From the NCBI GenBank assembly GCA_050945275.1, contig JBMNSQ010000099.1, forward strand, positions 1 to 6,298: a DNA stretch of 6,298 nt. The letters are read 5' to 3'. The notes under the pieces were generated by a model. That model was not told the DNA's origin. It did not search any database and worked only from the letters and a program-made list of their open reading frames with translations. This stretch comes from JAAYWY01 sp050945275 (GTDB lineage: Bacteria; Bacillota; DTU030; DUMP01). Below are positions 5,738-6,298 of this stretch, one piece after another (positions within the stretch are counted from its first letter, which is position 1; every line of letters begins with the position of its first letter). Both the position numbers and the translations under genes were made by a program.

Positions 5738-5990
5738 TAAGCTTATACCTCCTCGGCTCAATTTGCTCCAGTAATCCCGATTCAATAGCCCTATTCCAAC
5801 TAAAGATAGCAAGCCGGGTGAGAATAGATTCTTCTTCTGGATCACGGGGTCTGCGCCTAGGGAGTCGTTGCGGCAAAGCAGCCGCTGCTGCTAGATTAAT
5901 ACGACGAGCTCGTGGACGAACCTGTCTAATATATTCATCTAGTGTTCCCCAATACCGCGGTTGATAGGAAGATTTTTTGTCCGGTGTCAT
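5730..5990 (-). CDS. Unrecognised arginine-rich 86-aa protein
   Basis: The ATG at 5990 is preceded by AAGGAGG with a seven-base gap, close to the ideal ribosome binding site, which is the main evidence for the gene. The product has 15 arginines in 86 residues. An aromatic N-terminus (Y10, Y13, W14, Y20) leads into a basic stretch RPRARR (25-30), a run of five alanines (34-38), then a proline/arginine segment PRRRPRDP (44-51). The last 35 residues, from EEESILTRL on, look like one or two amphipathic helices. The basic central part could bind nucleic acid or acidic partners, but this is inference. No signal peptide or membrane segment. It is followed directly by the overlapping 31-aa ORF. I cannot assign a family. 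Confidence 0.65.
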   Translation of the reverse strand: MTPDKKSSYQPRYWGTLDEYIRQVRPRARRINLAAAAALPQRLPRRRPRDPEEESILTRLAIFSWNRAIESGLLEQIEPRRYKLNG

Positions 5991-6116
5991 GGTTACACCT
6001 CCTTAAGAACTATCCCCTCCGCCTAAAACTTATGCACTTACCCCATTTTGCCAATCTCTAACTCCGTCTACAAGCATTCTCTCAATAATAGCTTTTGTTG
6101 GTTACTCAAAAAATCT
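5991..6116. other. Short noncoding stretch upstream of the 86-aa gene
   Basis: Contains the 86-aa gene's ribosome binding site (plus 5998-6004). No convincing housekeeping promoter: TTGGCA occurs on the minus strand without a matching -10 at normal spacing. GCATA followed about 15 bases later by GGATAGT is faintly like a forespore sigma (F/G) promoter, but key positions do not match. No hairpin or RNA gene recognised. Confidence 0.3.
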
Positions 6117-6298
6117 TTATTTTCCATGTTCCGCCAGCTCATGCATCACCAGCCAGGCCTCTTCCTCAGAATCGTCAAAGTGGGATAGGCTTTTGATCAG
6201 GTGATAATAAGCCTCCTTATAAGTCAAATAGTTTTGCCAGCGCTGGACTGTTATAAGCGATAGTTTGCAAAATAATTGGTAGCTTCCCTAGGCATGTC
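6117..6298 (-). pseudogene. Partial or frame-broken coding segment at the right edge
   Basis: A frame from 6287 to the TAA at 6117 is open for 56 codons and reads like real protein near its end (WQNYLTYKEAYYHLIKSL, then FDDSEEEAWLVMHELAEHGK). It has no ATG or supported start: only a TTG at residue 21, without a ribosome binding site. A TAG at 6288-6290 closes it upstream. A second frame, open from the right edge through an ATG at 6295, ends at TAA 6251-6253 after NYFANYRL. The two would join by one shift near 6250-6265 into a plausible single C-terminal region. The likeliest reading is the 3' end of a gene lying mainly outside the window and damaged by a frameshift. A sequencing error or a genuine small gene remain possible. 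No family recognised. Confidence 0.35.

Noticed and set aside
5642..5845. 67-aa version of the small ORF starting at 5845
   Set aside because: Its first 36 codons overlap the 86-aa gene in another frame. The ATG at 5737 has the GAGGAGG site and the stop/start overlap, so the 31-aa version is preferred.

Overview
The window looks like chromosomal DNA of a Gram-positive, probably spore-forming member of the Bacillota, most likely a clostridial lineage of intermediate GC such as Peptococcaceae, Desulfotomaculia or Moorellia. The reasons are a YabE-type secreted protein (DUF348-DUF348-G5-3D) close to rsmA, a YkuK-family protein, strong AGGAGG-type ribosome binding sites and frequent GTG/TTG starts. 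The genus is inference. No mobile element, tRNA, rRNA or CRISPR array was seen.

Layout, left to right. 1-1074 (-): N-terminal three quarters of glutamyl-tRNA synthetase, cut by the window edge. 1075-1312: divergent promoter region. 1313-2552 (+): a two-gene unit, a Nudix hydrolase followed 19 nt later by lgt. 2553-3917 (-): a two-gene unit, rsmA then ykuK, whose 3' end abuts the lgt stop with no gap. 3918-4006: short divergent promoter region. 4007-4423 (+): a PaaI-type hotdog thioesterase. 4424-4480: convergent gap with a strong terminator for the gene on its right. 4481-5473 (-): the YabE-like protein. 5474-6298: a gene-poor stretch with three tiny minus-strand ORFs carrying ribosome binding sites (86, 31 and 30 codons) and, at the right edge, an apparently frame-broken or partial coding segment.

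How the genes fit together. Several serve translation or the envelope: GltX charges tRNA with glutamate, RsmA dimethylates 16S rRNA, Lgt makes the first modification of lipoproteins, and the 3D/G5 protein probably cleaves peptidoglycan. The Nudix, YkuK and thioesterase proteins are small enzymes of uncertain substrate. Strand alternates five times in about 5.5 kb, so this is a mosaic of short one- or two-gene units, not one operon.

Most of the window is ordinary housekeeping DNA. The less explained parts are the small-ORF cluster upstream of the YabE-like gene, a perfect 15-bp palindrome inside that gene's predicted promoter, and replacement of the usual rnmV position between yabE and rsmA by an opposite-strand thioesterase.
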